DNA of 6,839 bases from Ignavibacteria bacterium (GTDB taxonomy: Bacteria; Bacteroidota; Ignavibacteria; Tepidaquicellales; Tepidaquicellaceae): positions 1 through 6,839 of the forward strand of contig JAGPCH010000082.1 of NCBI GenBank assembly GCA_018058125.1. Direction: 5' to 3'. Position numbers and translations under genes: made by a program. The notes beneath the pieces were generated by a model, which was given only the letters and a program-made list of their open reading frames with translations, made no database searches and was not told where the DNA came from. Shown in pieces: positions 1-6,195 of this stretch. The stretch's first letter is position 1, and every line of letters begins with the position of its first letter.

Positions 1-7
1 CCGTTTG

Positions 8-766
8 CTATCCGAATCTTCCGGAAATATAATTCTGCGTTTTCTCTTTCTCAAGCTTTGTAAACATGTTTTTAGTAGAACTGTATTCAACAATCTCACA
101 GGTAAGAAAGAATGCACATTTGTCACTGACTCTTGCCGCCTGCTGCATGTTATGTGTAACAATTACAATTGTAAGATTTTTCTTAAGGTCATACATAAGC
201 TCTTCTATCTTCGCAGTAGAGATCGGATCAAGAGCGCTTGCAGGTTCATCCATAAGAAGCACATCCGGATCTACTGCCAAAGCCCTTGCAATACAGACTC
301 TCTGCTGCTGACCACCCGAAAGTCCGATTGCGGAATCATTCATCCTGTCTTTCACTTCATCCCAGATCGCTGCTCTCTTGCAACTAGTTTCGACTATCTC
401 ATCAAGTTCATTTTTTTTCTTAACTCCGTTTATCCTTGGTCCATATGCTACATTCTCATATACGGATTTAGGAAAAGGATTTGATTTCTGAAAGATCATC
501 CCTACTCTTTTTCTAAGCGCAACGACATCAACATTCTTATCATATATATTAATATCATCAATCAAAACTTCACCTTTGATTATTACATTATCAATTGTAT
601 CGTTAAGTCTGTTCAGAGTCCTTAAGAAAGTTGATTTACCGCACCCCGAGGGACCTATTAGCGCAGTCACCTTATTTTCATCTATCTCAATTGTAACATT
701 TTTCAATGCCTGATTACTGCCGTAATACAGATTCAGATCTTTTGTATGTATTTTAGAATTTTTCAA
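8..766 (-). CDS. pstB: Phosphate ABC transporter ATP-binding protein PstB
   Basis: Cytoplasmic ATPase of the high-affinity phosphate importer PstSCAB; it hydrolyses ATP to drive phosphate through the PstC/PstA membrane pair. The 252-residue length is normal for the family. Visible motifs are Walker [10 protein letters not shown] (38-46), Q-loop Q93 followed by the PstB-typical [16 protein letters not shown], signature LSGGQQQR (149-156), Walker B VLLMDEP (169-175), D-loop SALD and H-loop H205. The C-terminal YISGRFG is also PstB-like. Start: TTG at 766 is chosen because an in-frame TAA lies two codons upstream and the next in-frame ATG is residue 90, inside the ATPase core. No Shine-Dalgarno is visible. 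Upstream on the same strand is lolD (72 bp gap), not pstSCA, so the gene is separated from its usual partners within this window; phoU or others could lie past the left edge. FFLTCEIVE near residue 219 replaces the usual FF..G.L/IVE and is a minor oddity. Confidence 0.95.
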   Translation of the reverse strand: MKNSKIHTKDLNLYYGSNQALKNVTIEIDENKVTALIGPSGCGKSTFLRTLNRLNDTIDNVIIKGEVLIDDINIYDKNVDVVALRKRVGMIFQKSNPFPKSVYENVAYGPRINGVKKKNELDEIVETSCKRAAIWDEVKDRMNDSAIGLSGGQQQRVCIARALAVDPDVLLMDEPASALDPISTAKIEELMYDLKKNLTIVIVTHNMQQAARVSDKCAFFLTCEIVEYSSTKNMFTKLEKEKTQNYISGRFG

Positions 767-838
767 TTTTTATATATCATAATTTAATCAATAAATAAGA
801 ATTACAAATACATGAAACAATATCATATTATAAATTTA
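767..838. other. AT-rich spacer between lolD and pstB
   Basis: This 72 bp gap contains only A/T-rich sequence. I see no hairpin followed by a T tract, so lolD and pstB could be cotranscribed. An ATG on the minus strand at 778-780 is out of frame with pstB and meets a stop after five codons. Confidence 0.4.
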
Positions 839-1570
839 TCAGACATCTACTATACCATCTTTCATTGTAATGATAGAATCACACTTCTTCGCAAATTCTT
901 CATTATGCGTAACTATTATAAACGTTTGTTTATATTTATCCCTTAAATCGAAAATCAGATCTGTTACAGCATTTGCATTTTCAGTATCAAGATTCCCCGT
1001 TGGTTCATCAGCAAGAATAAGCTTCGGTGAATTTACAAGAGCCCGGGCGATTGCAACTCTCTGAGCTTCACCACCTGAGAGCTCGGATGGCTTATGTTCC
1101 ATTCTGTCTTTAAGTCCAACTTCAATAAGCAATTCCTCTGCTCTTGATTTATTTGGTTCACCGGATATCATCGAAGCTATCATTACATTTTCTATTGCTG
1201 TGAATTCCGGTAGGAGATGATGAAACTGAAATATAAATCCGATCTTCTTATTTCTGAATTCTGAGATCTGCTTTTCTTTTAACTGAAACACATCCTGTCC
1301 TTCAAAAATTACCTTTCCGGAATCAGGCTTATCAAGCGTACCCAGTATATGTAACAATGTACTTTTTCCTGCGCCTGATTTACCAACTATTGATACAATA
1401 TCTTCATTATAAATTTTAAGAGATACACCTTTCAATACTTCCAGAGAATTTGTCTTCGTAACCTGATATGATTTCTTCAGATCTGTAACCTCTATTAGTT
1501 TATCATGTATAGAATCTTTTTCTATCATTAAATTTTCCGTTATCTGTTTTTTTTTAATATTAATTTCCAT
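839..1570 (-). CDS. lolD: LolD-type lipoprotein-releasing ABC transporter ATPase
   Basis: ATPase subunit of a LolCDE-type exporter that extracts lipoproteins from the inner membrane for delivery to the outer membrane. Motifs: Walker A GKSGAGKST (63-71), Q-loop in FQFHHLLPEF (Q115, the typical LolD/MacB-family form), signature LSGGEAQR (164-171), Walker B LILADEP (184-190) followed by TGNLD, and H-loop H222. It lies 42 bp downstream of a LolC/E-like permease on the same strand, which supports the LolD call over other MacB/FtsE-like ATPases. Length is 243 residues, slightly longer than usual because of about 25 residues before LIEVTDLKKSY. ATG at 1570 has AGG eight bases upstream. A second ATG at residue 15 (1528) has GGAA six bases upstream and would give a more typical length; either could be used. 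The family call is firm; the exact cargo is inferred. Confidence 0.9.
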   Translation of the reverse strand: MEINIKKKQITENLMIEKDSIHDKLIEVTDLKKSYQVTKTNSLEVLKGVSLKIYNEDIVSIVGKSGAGKSTLLHILGTLDKPDSGKVIFEGQDVFQLKEKQISEFRNKKIGFIFQFHHLLPEFTAIENVMIASMISGEPNKSRAEELLIEVGLKDRMEHKPSELSGGEAQRVAIARALVNSPKLILADEPTGNLDTENANAVTDLIFDLRDKYKQTFIIVTHNEEFAKKCDSIITMKDGIVDV

Positions 1571-1582
1571 CCACCATACCTA

Positions 1583-1616
1583 AAATCACAAATCAAAAAT
1601 CCCAAATCAAAATCAC
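1583..1616. repeat. 7-bp short-period repeat (AAATCNN) at the lolC/E stop codon
   Basis: On the plus strand, units AAATCAC, AAATCAA, AAATCCC and AAATCAA follow in perfect 7-bp phase from 1583 to 1610, then a decayed AATCAC. The right end overlaps the stop codon of the permease gene (1613-1615), so the array starts where that gene ends and fills most of the spacer to lolD. Confidence 0.7.
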
Positions 1617-2839
1617 TCCCACCTTATAGCATTCACCGGTTCAAGTCTGGCTGCTCTCCTTGAAGGATACAGCGAAGCAAGAAAACACAATACCATTGCT
1701 GCTATAGGTATGTAAACAAAATCCATGTACTGAAGCTCTACCGGCAAAGCCGAGATCTTATATACTCCCGAATCGAGTTTGTACAGATCAAGATATTTCT
1801 GAGCTAATGTGACTCCTAATCCTAAAATTGTTCCGGCAATTATACCGATCACTCCGACCGAGATCCCTTCAAAAAGGAAGATATTGGTTATCATCTTATC
1901 CGAAGCTCCAAGTGATTTTAAAACTCCTATGTCTCTTTTCTTTTCAATTACAGTCATGGTAAGCGATCCAAGAATGTTAAAAGAAGCAACCGCAATTATC
2001 AGGCTTAAAATTATAAAAGCTACCCATCTTTCCACTTTCAGTATTGAATAAAAATCTTCGTGGAGATCATACCAAGTCATAACTTTAAAATCATTTCCAA
2101 GGACAGCCTTGATCTTTTCTTTACCTGCTTCTGATTCCGAAATATTATTATACCTTATTTCTACTCCATTAACTTTTCCTTCAAGCTGAAAAAGATCCTG
2201 TGAATTTTCAAGAGATATGTAAGCGTAATTACCGTCATAATCTTTATTGTCAGAATCATAGACTCCGGAGATTATGAACTTTTTTGTTTTTGGTTCAACA
2301 AACTGTGTTAGTGAATTTTCAAGTCCGACCGGACTTAATAACGTTAATGTATCTCCAGGTCTTGCTTTCAGTTTTCCCAGTAACGAAAATCCCATTATAA
2401 TGCCTCCATAATCACCGTTGTTCTTCAGATCAAATTCTCCAAATCTCATAAATTCCACTACTCCGGATACGTCACCAACTTCTTTCTCATCCACGCCCTT
2501 AATAAATACTACTTCATTGCTCGTTTCATTTGTAAGCATCCCTTTATTTAAAGTATAAGGCGCAGAAGACTTAATGCCAAGGTCTTTTATCTTTTCCTGA
2601 ATGGAATTATAATCCGTAACCTTGTTTCCTTCCGTAGCTTCAATCCTTATATGCGGATCAAAACTTATCAGAATACTTGTTACACGACTGCTGAATCCGT
2701 TGAAAACCGATAGTACAATGATCAAAGCTGCAACACCAATGGTCACACCAATGATCGAGATCAAAGAAATAATGGTAATAAAATTAAATTTCTTCTTTGA
2801 AAACAAATACCGCTTCGCTATAAAAAACTCCAGTCCCAA
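1613..2839 (-). CDS. lolC: LolC/LolE-family lipoprotein-releasing permease
   Basis: Inner-membrane permease of the lipoprotein exporter, working with the LolD ATPase encoded 42 bp downstream. The 408 residues show the full LolC/E plan: N-terminal FFIAKRYLFSKKK, membrane helix 1 (about 20-46), a large periplasmic MacB-PCD-type domain (about 50-265), then three C-terminal FtsX-fold helices (about 271-297, 320-346, 374-396). The motif KKRDIGVLKSLGAS (300-313) is the cytoplasmic loop that contacts the ATPase, and the C-terminus AARLEPVNAIRWE is typical. LolC and LolE cannot be told apart here; many non-proteobacterial lineages have a single LolC/E-like (LolF-type) permease, so the symbol is provisional. 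The start is TTG at 2839: an in-frame TAG directly precedes it and the next in-frame ATG is residue 101. No Shine-Dalgarno is visible. A dispersed repeat element abuts the start. Confidence 0.92.
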   Translation of the reverse strand: MGLEFFIAKRYLFSKKKFNFITIISLISIIGVTIGVAALIIVLSVFNGFSSRVTSILISFDPHIRIEATEGNKVTDYNSIQEKIKDLGIKSSAPYTLNKGMLTNETSNEVVFIKGVDEKEVGDVSGVVEFMRFGEFDLKNNGDYGGIIMGFSLLGKLKARPGDTLTLLSPVGLENSLTQFVEPKTKKFIISGVYDSDNKDYDGNYAYISLENSQDLFQLEGKVNGVEIRYNNISESEAGKEKIKAVLGNDFKVMTWYDLHEDFYSILKVERWVAFIILSLIIAVASFNILGSLTMTVIEKKRDIGVLKSLGASDKMITNIFLFEGISVGVIGIIAGTILGLGVTLAQKYLDLYKLDSGVYKISALPVELQYMDFVYIPIAAMVLCFLASLYPSRRAARLEPVNAIRWE

Positions 2840-2887
2840 CTATGATTCTAAATGAATTTTATGAACCGCTCTCGCGGACTATGAATA
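2839..2887. repeat. Dispersed intergenic element, copy A, with GC hairpin
   Basis: Plus-strand ACTATGATT...AATGA...TTTATGAA followed by ACTATGAATA. The same arrangement recurs at 3982-4019 with four mismatches in the first 27 bases. Copy A carries an extra 12-bp hairpin between the two parts: CCGC (2866-2869), loop TCTC, GCGG (2874-2877). The element ends exactly at the TTG start of the permease gene, so it would form its 5' leader. Confidence 0.6.
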
Positions 2888-2910
2888 TCTTTTTATCTGA
2901 TTATTAAAAT

Positions 2911-3135
2911 TTCAACCTAACTAACCTACTCAACCTGCTCAACCTGCTCAACCTGCTCAACCTGCTCCACCTACTCCACACACTCTACGCACTCAACAAA
3001 CTCTACAAACTCAACTCACTCAACTCACTCAACTCACTCAACTCACTCAACTCACTCAACTCACTCAACTCACTCTAGGCACTCTACTCACTCTACTCAC
3101 TCTATACACTCTACACACTCTACACACTCTACACA
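2911..3135. repeat. 25-unit tandem array of a 9-bp repeat (CTCWACNNN)
   Basis: The plus strand holds 25 consecutive 9-bp units with no loss of phase. The first two are variant (TTCAACCTA, ACTAACCTA). Then come CTCAACCTG four times (2929-2964), mixed variants, CTCAACTCA seven times (3010-3072), CTCTAGGCA, CTCTACTCA twice, CTCTATACA and CTCTACACA three times (3109-3135). The first six positions hold a CTC(A/T)AC core while the last three vary in blocks, as expected from local unit expansion. The array starts about four bases past the stop codon of the ParB-like gene and fills most of the 300-bp gap before the permease. It is not coding: TAG or TGA interrupts every long reading. The plus strand is nearly free of G, giving strong strand asymmetry. 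Confidence 0.93.
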
Positions 3136-3139
3136 CTCA

Positions 3140-3976
3140 CTATTCATCAAACACGATCACCGACTCCTGATATTGTCTTACTTTATTCTTATCGATCTTA
3201 TCGATCAGCATTTGCTGAAGTTCTACTTTTTTAGCCTCTATGTTTTTGTCATTCATCAACTTTTTGATCTCATACTTAACATGCAGAACCCTGTTGTTAA
3301 TTTTGTGCTTGGATATACCCGCCGGAAGTCTGTGATTATTGTTTGCGATTTTCACTATATGACTTTTTTGAAAAGTCGGAAATTCTAACAGCACACCTTT
3401 ACGTCTTGTATATTTTTTAAGATCATGGAAATCAATATCGCACTCTGATCTGTCGAAAGAAAAATGCTTGAAGTAAAGTCTGGTAATTTTATCTATCTGT
3501 TCCAGTAGTTTATCAAGTTCTGCCGGAAGCTGTATGAGTATATTTTCATCCTTACTAATATCTGAAGCAAGTATATAATGAAAATGTTCATTTAATATTT
3601 CCTGACCGGCTTTATATCTTACCTTTGAATATTTCAGTCCGCTTGTATTACAAAATTTCTTTATAGTTTCAAGTTTGAAATCATAAACAAGATGATTCCA
3701 TTTTTCAAGAACCAAGGATCTTTTTTTATAATCCAGCACTTGAGCCAGTATAAGTTTACAGCCAATGTCTTTGAGAGAGCCGTATCTGTTAGCACCGTCA
3801 AGCAATATAATATCTTTATTGTGTTTGCCTACTATTACAGGATTCATCAGATACTTTGATTTGGATAATCTGTTGTAAATATTTCTTAATCGGATATTTT
3901 CAGTAGCTTCGTGAAGTTTTATATCGGTAAGTTTTATGAGCTCCAGGTCAAAATACTTATCTGTGTAATTTATCAA
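3140..3976 (-). CDS. ParB-fold protein resembling SerK/SbnI free-serine kinases
   Basis: A 278-residue soluble protein with a ParB/sulfiredoxin-type N-terminal domain. Seen directly: LTDIKLHE (E23), NPVIVG (45-50), and LLDGANRYGSLKDIGCK (58-74), the ParB-fold nucleotide-binding region with D60. Then come W93 in EKWNHLV and a late HRLPAGISKH motif (215-224). From memory, this order (LHE near residue 20, DG.(H/N)RY.SLK.LGC, a W.H motif, then a VPAG.. motif) matches SbnI of the staphyloferrin B pathway and archaeal SerK, which phosphorylate free L-serine to O-phosphoserine; E23 and D60 would be the catalytic or metal-related acidic residues. There is no helix-turn-helix partition domain and no parA neighbour, so a chromosome-partition role is unlikely. 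No biosynthetic partner genes are adjacent. The TTG start at 3976 is forced: in-frame TAG three codons upstream, next ATG at residue 44. The family is fairly likely; the substrate is inferred. Confidence 0.72.
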   Translation of the reverse strand: MINYTDKYFDLELIKLTDIKLHEATENIRLRNIYNRLSKSKYLMNPVIVGKHNKDIILLDGANRYGSLKDIGCKLILAQVLDYKKRSLVLEKWNHLVYDFKLETIKKFCNTSGLKYSKVRYKAGQEILNEHFHYILASDISKDENILIQLPAELDKLLEQIDKITRLYFKHFSFDRSECDIDFHDLKKYTRRKGVLLEFPTFQKSHIVKIANNNHRLPAGISKHKINNRVLHVKYEIKKLMNDKNIEAKKVELQQMLIDKIDKNKVRQYQESVIVFDE

Positions 3977-3981
3977 TACTG

Positions 3982-4019
3982 ACTATGATTTTTAATGATT
4001 TTAATGAAAACTATGAATA
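3982..4019. repeat. Dispersed intergenic element, copy B
   Basis: Plus-strand ACTATGATTTTTAATGATTT continuing to AATGAA, then AACTATGAATA. It aligns with 2839-2887 but lacks the 12-bp CCGC/GCGG hairpin. It ends five bases upstream of the TTG start of the ParB-fold gene, the same position relative to a gene start as copy A. Confidence 0.55.
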
Positions 4020-4021
4020 CA

Positions 4022-4070
4022 GTTAGTAGTTAATAGTTAGTGGTCAATAGTTAGTGGTTAATAGTTAGTG
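4022..4070. repeat. 14-bp tandem repeat, 3.5 copies
   Basis: Units GTTAGTAGTTAATA (4022-4035), GTTAGTGGTCAATA (4036-4049), GTTAGTGGTTAATA (4050-4063) and a partial GTTAGTG (4064-4070). It sits in the 205-bp spacer between the clpB-like and ParB-fold genes. I see no protein-coding reading and no paired regulatory site; most likely a simple-sequence intergenic repeat. Confidence 0.8.
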
Positions 4071-4132
4071 ACTTTTCAAATCCGGTACTCTGAAAATTTT
4101 GGATTCCATATAACACTAAATGTTTAATTAAA

Positions 4133-4205
4133 CTTAACAAATTTTACAAACTTAACTAACATTACAATGCGCCGCGGCGGTTTACAACTTTACAAACTCA
4201 ATAAG
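4133..4205. repeat. Degenerate 9-bp repeat at the clpB 3' end, interrupted by a GC palindrome
   Basis: Plus-strand units CTTAACAAA, TTTTACAAA, CTTAACTAA and CATTACAAT run in 9-bp phase from 4133 to 4168. A GC-only block at 4169-4180 contains the perfect palindrome CGCCGCGGCG (4170-4179). Similar units then resume, one base out of phase (CTTTACAAA 4188-4196, CTCAATAAG 4197-4205), inside the last codons of the clpB-like gene. The unit resembles variants of the large 9-mer array at 2911-3135 such as CTCAACAAA and CTCTACAAA. The part within the coding region may be coincidental. Confidence 0.5.
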
Positions 4206-5513
4206 CCCTTGCTTATCAAGTTTCACAGCTATAGTATCGCCCGGTAAAAATTCTGCATTTAGGATCTTCTCTGACAATACATTGGTAATATGTTTCTGAA
4301 TAGTTCTCTTCAATGGTCTTGCTCCGTAAGCAATATCAAATCCTAATTTACCAAGCCAGTCTTTTACATCATCATCGATCGTCATTTTCATACCATTTCT
4401 ATTGACTCTGTCCACAAGCAATTTCAATTGCAGATCAACTATTGCGCGTATCTCATTTGATGTTAATGGTTTGAAAAGAATGATCTCATCCACTCTATTT
4501 AAGAATTCCGGTCTGATCGTGGCTTTAAGAAGATCCATTAATTTAACCCTGAGTTCATTCATAACTTCATCCCTGTTAGTCGAATCTATTGTTTCAAGTT
4601 TTTCCTGTATCAGATGTGAGCCCAGATTAGAGGTCATAATGATAATGGTATTCTTGAAATTAACTGTTCGACCCTGTGAATCCGTAAGTCTTCCTTCATC
4701 AAGCACCTGTAGCAAAATGTTAAACACATCCGGATGAGCTTTTTCAATTTCATCAAGTAAGACAACACAGTATGGCTTTCTTCTTACAGCTTCCGTGAGT
4801 TGTCCGCCTTCTTCATAACCTACGTATCCCGGAGGAGCGCCAACGAGTCTTGATACAGAAAACTTTTCCATGTATTCGCTCATATCAATTCTTACAATTG
4901 CCTTTTCATCATCAAAAAGAAATTCAGCTAAAGCTCTTGCAAGCTCTGTTTTACCTACACCTGTTGTTCCCAGAAATATGAACGAACCAATAGGTCTGTT
5001 CTCGTCCTGAAGCCCGGCACGCGATCTTCTTATAGCATTCGAAACTGCCGTAACTGCATCCAGCTGTCCTATCACACGCTGCTGAAGATTCTCTTCCATG
5101 TGAACAAGTTTTTGTCTTTCACTTTCCAGCATACGCGTAACGGGTATTCCTGTCCATTTAGAAACAATCTCAGCTATATCTTCTGCATCCACTTCTTCCT
5201 TAAGCATTTTTTTGTCTTTCTGAAGCTTGACAAGTTCGGATGTTTTACTATCTATAGACTTCTCCACCTCGAGAAGTTTTCCATATCTGATCTCAGCAAC
5301 CTTTGCAAGATTCCCTTCTCTTTCATATCTGTCTGCTTCAGTTTTCAGATTCTCTATTTCTCCTTTAGAAGACCTGATGGATTTTATAAGATCCTTTTCG
5401 AGATTCCAGTGAGAGGCAAGTGAATTTCTTTTTTCAGAAAGTTCGGCAAGCTCTTTCTCGATCTCTTCCAGACGTAATTTGGTCGGATTTACTTTATCTG
5501 TATTCTTTGCCAT
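4182..5513 (-). CDS. clpB: N-terminally truncated ClpB (half M-domain plus second ATPase domain)
   Basis: ClpB is the hexameric AAA+ disaggregase that threads aggregated proteins through its pore together with DnaK. A full protein has about 860 residues; this one has 443. Residues about 11-105 match the second half of the coiled-coil M-domain ([13 protein letters not shown]). The linker [19 protein letters not shown] and a complete NBD2 follow: Walker [10 protein letters not shown] (182-190, with T in place of the usual P), pore loop GYVGYEEGG (229-237), Walker [10 protein letters not shown] (250-258), sensor 1 TSN (294-296), arginine finger R340 in RPEFLNR, and sensor 2 GARPLKR (397-403). 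The N-domain and NBD1 are absent, and 5514-5740 encodes no trace of them. ATG at 5513 is the first in-frame ATG. Domains look intact, so it may be a functional single-ring ATPase or an expressed remnant; ClpA/ClpC are excluded by the M-domain. The family call is firm, the function uncertain. Confidence 0.9.
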   Translation of the reverse strand: MAKNTDKVNPTKLRLEEIEKELAELSEKRNSLASHWNLEKDLIKSIRSSKGEIENLKTEADRYEREGNLAKVAEIRYGKLLEVEKSIDSKTSELVKLQKDKKMLKEEVDAEDIAEIVSKWTGIPVTRMLESERQKLVHMEENLQQRVIGQLDAVTAVSNAIRRSRAGLQDENRPIGSFIFLGTTGVGKTELARALAEFLFDDEKAIVRIDMSEYMEKFSVSRLVGAPPGYVGYEEGGQLTEAVRRKPYCVVLLDEIEKAHPDVFNILLQVLDEGRLTDSQGRTVNFKNTIIIMTSNLGSHLIQEKLETIDSTNRDEVMNELRVKLMDLLKATIRPEFLNRVDEIILFKPLTSNEIRAIVDLQLKLLVDRVNRNGMKMTIDDDVKDWLGKLGFDIAYGARPLKRTIQKHITNVLSEKILNAEFLPGDTIAVKLDKQGLIEFVKL

Positions 5514-5541
5514 AAAACTGATTTTTAAAGGTCAAAATTAA

Positions 5542-5580
5542 CAAATTTAGAAAGTATTTACTATGGAATAAATAGATCAA
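5542..5580 (-). promoter_or_regulatory. Possible promoter for the clpB-like gene
   Basis: Reading the minus strand, TTGATC (5580-5575) is followed after 16 bases by AATACT (5558-5553), a weak sigma70-like pair. TAAATTTG (5549-5542) fits the Bacteroidota -7 consensus TAnnTTTG but lacks a well-spaced -33 TTTG. Some promoter is expected here because a terminator lies just upstream. No heat-shock inverted repeat of the CIRCE type is seen. This is a guess from weak matches. Confidence 0.25.
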
Positions 5581-5594
5581 ATTTACTATTAGTT

Positions 5595-5636
5595 AAAACA
5601 AAAAAGCCACCAATCCGGAAATTTGAATTGGTGGCT
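5595..5636 (-). terminator. Rho-independent terminator after the surface-protein gene
   Basis: A perfect 10-bp stem pairs AGCCACCAAT (5605-5614) with ATTGGTGGCT (5627-5636) around a 12-base loop. On the minus strand the stem is followed by TTTTTGTTTT (5604-5595). It lies about 105 bp downstream of the reconstructed stop of the broken surface-protein gene and separates that unit from the clpB-like gene. Confidence 0.88.
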
Positions 5637-5787
5637 AAGTTATCTTATTTTGAGAATCCACAGATTAAAATTCTGAACAATACTGACAAGTTAATTTTAA
5701 TGTTTATTACCTAAATTCAAAATTGAAACAACTATATTTTTTAACTTATAGCATTTGTTACTGTAATTAACCAGATTAAAGTCAGTA

Positions 5788-6162
5788 TCAATAAAATCCC
5801 CCGATAGCACCTAATATTAATATTACAGTATTAACTGAATTGGATTTTTTTTCAAATGTTACAGAGTTGATATCTTTTATTTCTATCACTTTCTTTTCAA
5901 TCGTGTAATCAATTTTATTGCTACCTGAATATACAATTACATTTTTTAGACTATCATACTTATTCGCTCTTCCCGGAGGTGAAGCAGAAGAAGTCCAGGA
6001 AGTCGTCTCACATCCTGAAGCTGATGCCAGATCACCGTATCTGCCCCAGTACATTCCGCTTGCAGGTGTTGATCTGACGGTTGAGTACTCGGTATATGAA
6101 GAATTATCAAAACAGATCTCGACTAACAAATTACCGCCTGTGTATTCAAACGGTTGAGTCAA
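5788..6162 (-). CDS. 3' fragment of the broken surface-protein gene
   Basis: This 124-residue fragment is what a gene caller would report after the in-frame TAA, starting at TTG 6162; reading in the same frame actually extends back to that stop (TVPGSGWQNII). Residues 1-67 continue the secreted domain (TQPFEYTGG, VEICFDNSSYTEYSTV, GMYWGRYGDLAS, SASPPGRAN). From residue 68 the character changes to a charged KYDSLKNVIVYS...KKVIEIKDINSVTFEKK stretch leading into a hydrophobic end, which may be a different module joined on. It has no signal peptide and is unlikely to be an independent gene. Confidence 0.45.
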   Translation of the reverse strand: MTQPFEYTGGNLLVEICFDNSSYTEYSTVRSTPASGMYWGRYGDLASASGCETTSWTSSASPPGRANKYDSLKNVIVYSGSNKIDYTIEKKVIEIKDINSVTFEKKSNSVNTVILILGAIGGFY

Positions 6163-6195
6163 TATTATATTCTGCCATCCGCTGCCCGGGACAGT

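Noticed and set aside
5..484. Long plus-strand open frame opposite pstB
   Set aside because: It is the antisense shadow of a gene with all ABC ATPase motifs; the translation shows no domain and ordinary leader signals are missing. The same holds for the other plus-strand frames opposite genes.
2911..3139. The 9-bp array as a coding repeat (Leu-Asn-Leu type) or a CRISPR array
   Set aside because: On the plus strand CTC TAG interrupts the reading and no start precedes it; on the minus strand TGA or TAG breaks each frame. Units are contiguous with no unique spacers, so it is not CRISPR.
3140..4072. ParB plus nearby repeats as a plasmid partition or replication region
   Set aside because: There is no parA, no helix-turn-helix in the protein, no parS-like palindrome, and the motif order fits the SerK/SbnI branch better. 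The 14-mer repeats lack iteron or DnaA-box features.
4169..4180. GC-rich palindrome as terminator of the clpB-like gene
   Set aside because: A perfect palindrome leaves almost no loop, and no T tract follows on the minus strand.
5695..5805. Alternative rescue of the surface-protein tail by removing one G from the G5 run
   Set aside because: This frame is also open, to a TAA near 5700 (GDFIDTDFNLVNYS...), but the result is unremarkable polar sequence, whereas adding one G yields a clear membrane helix.
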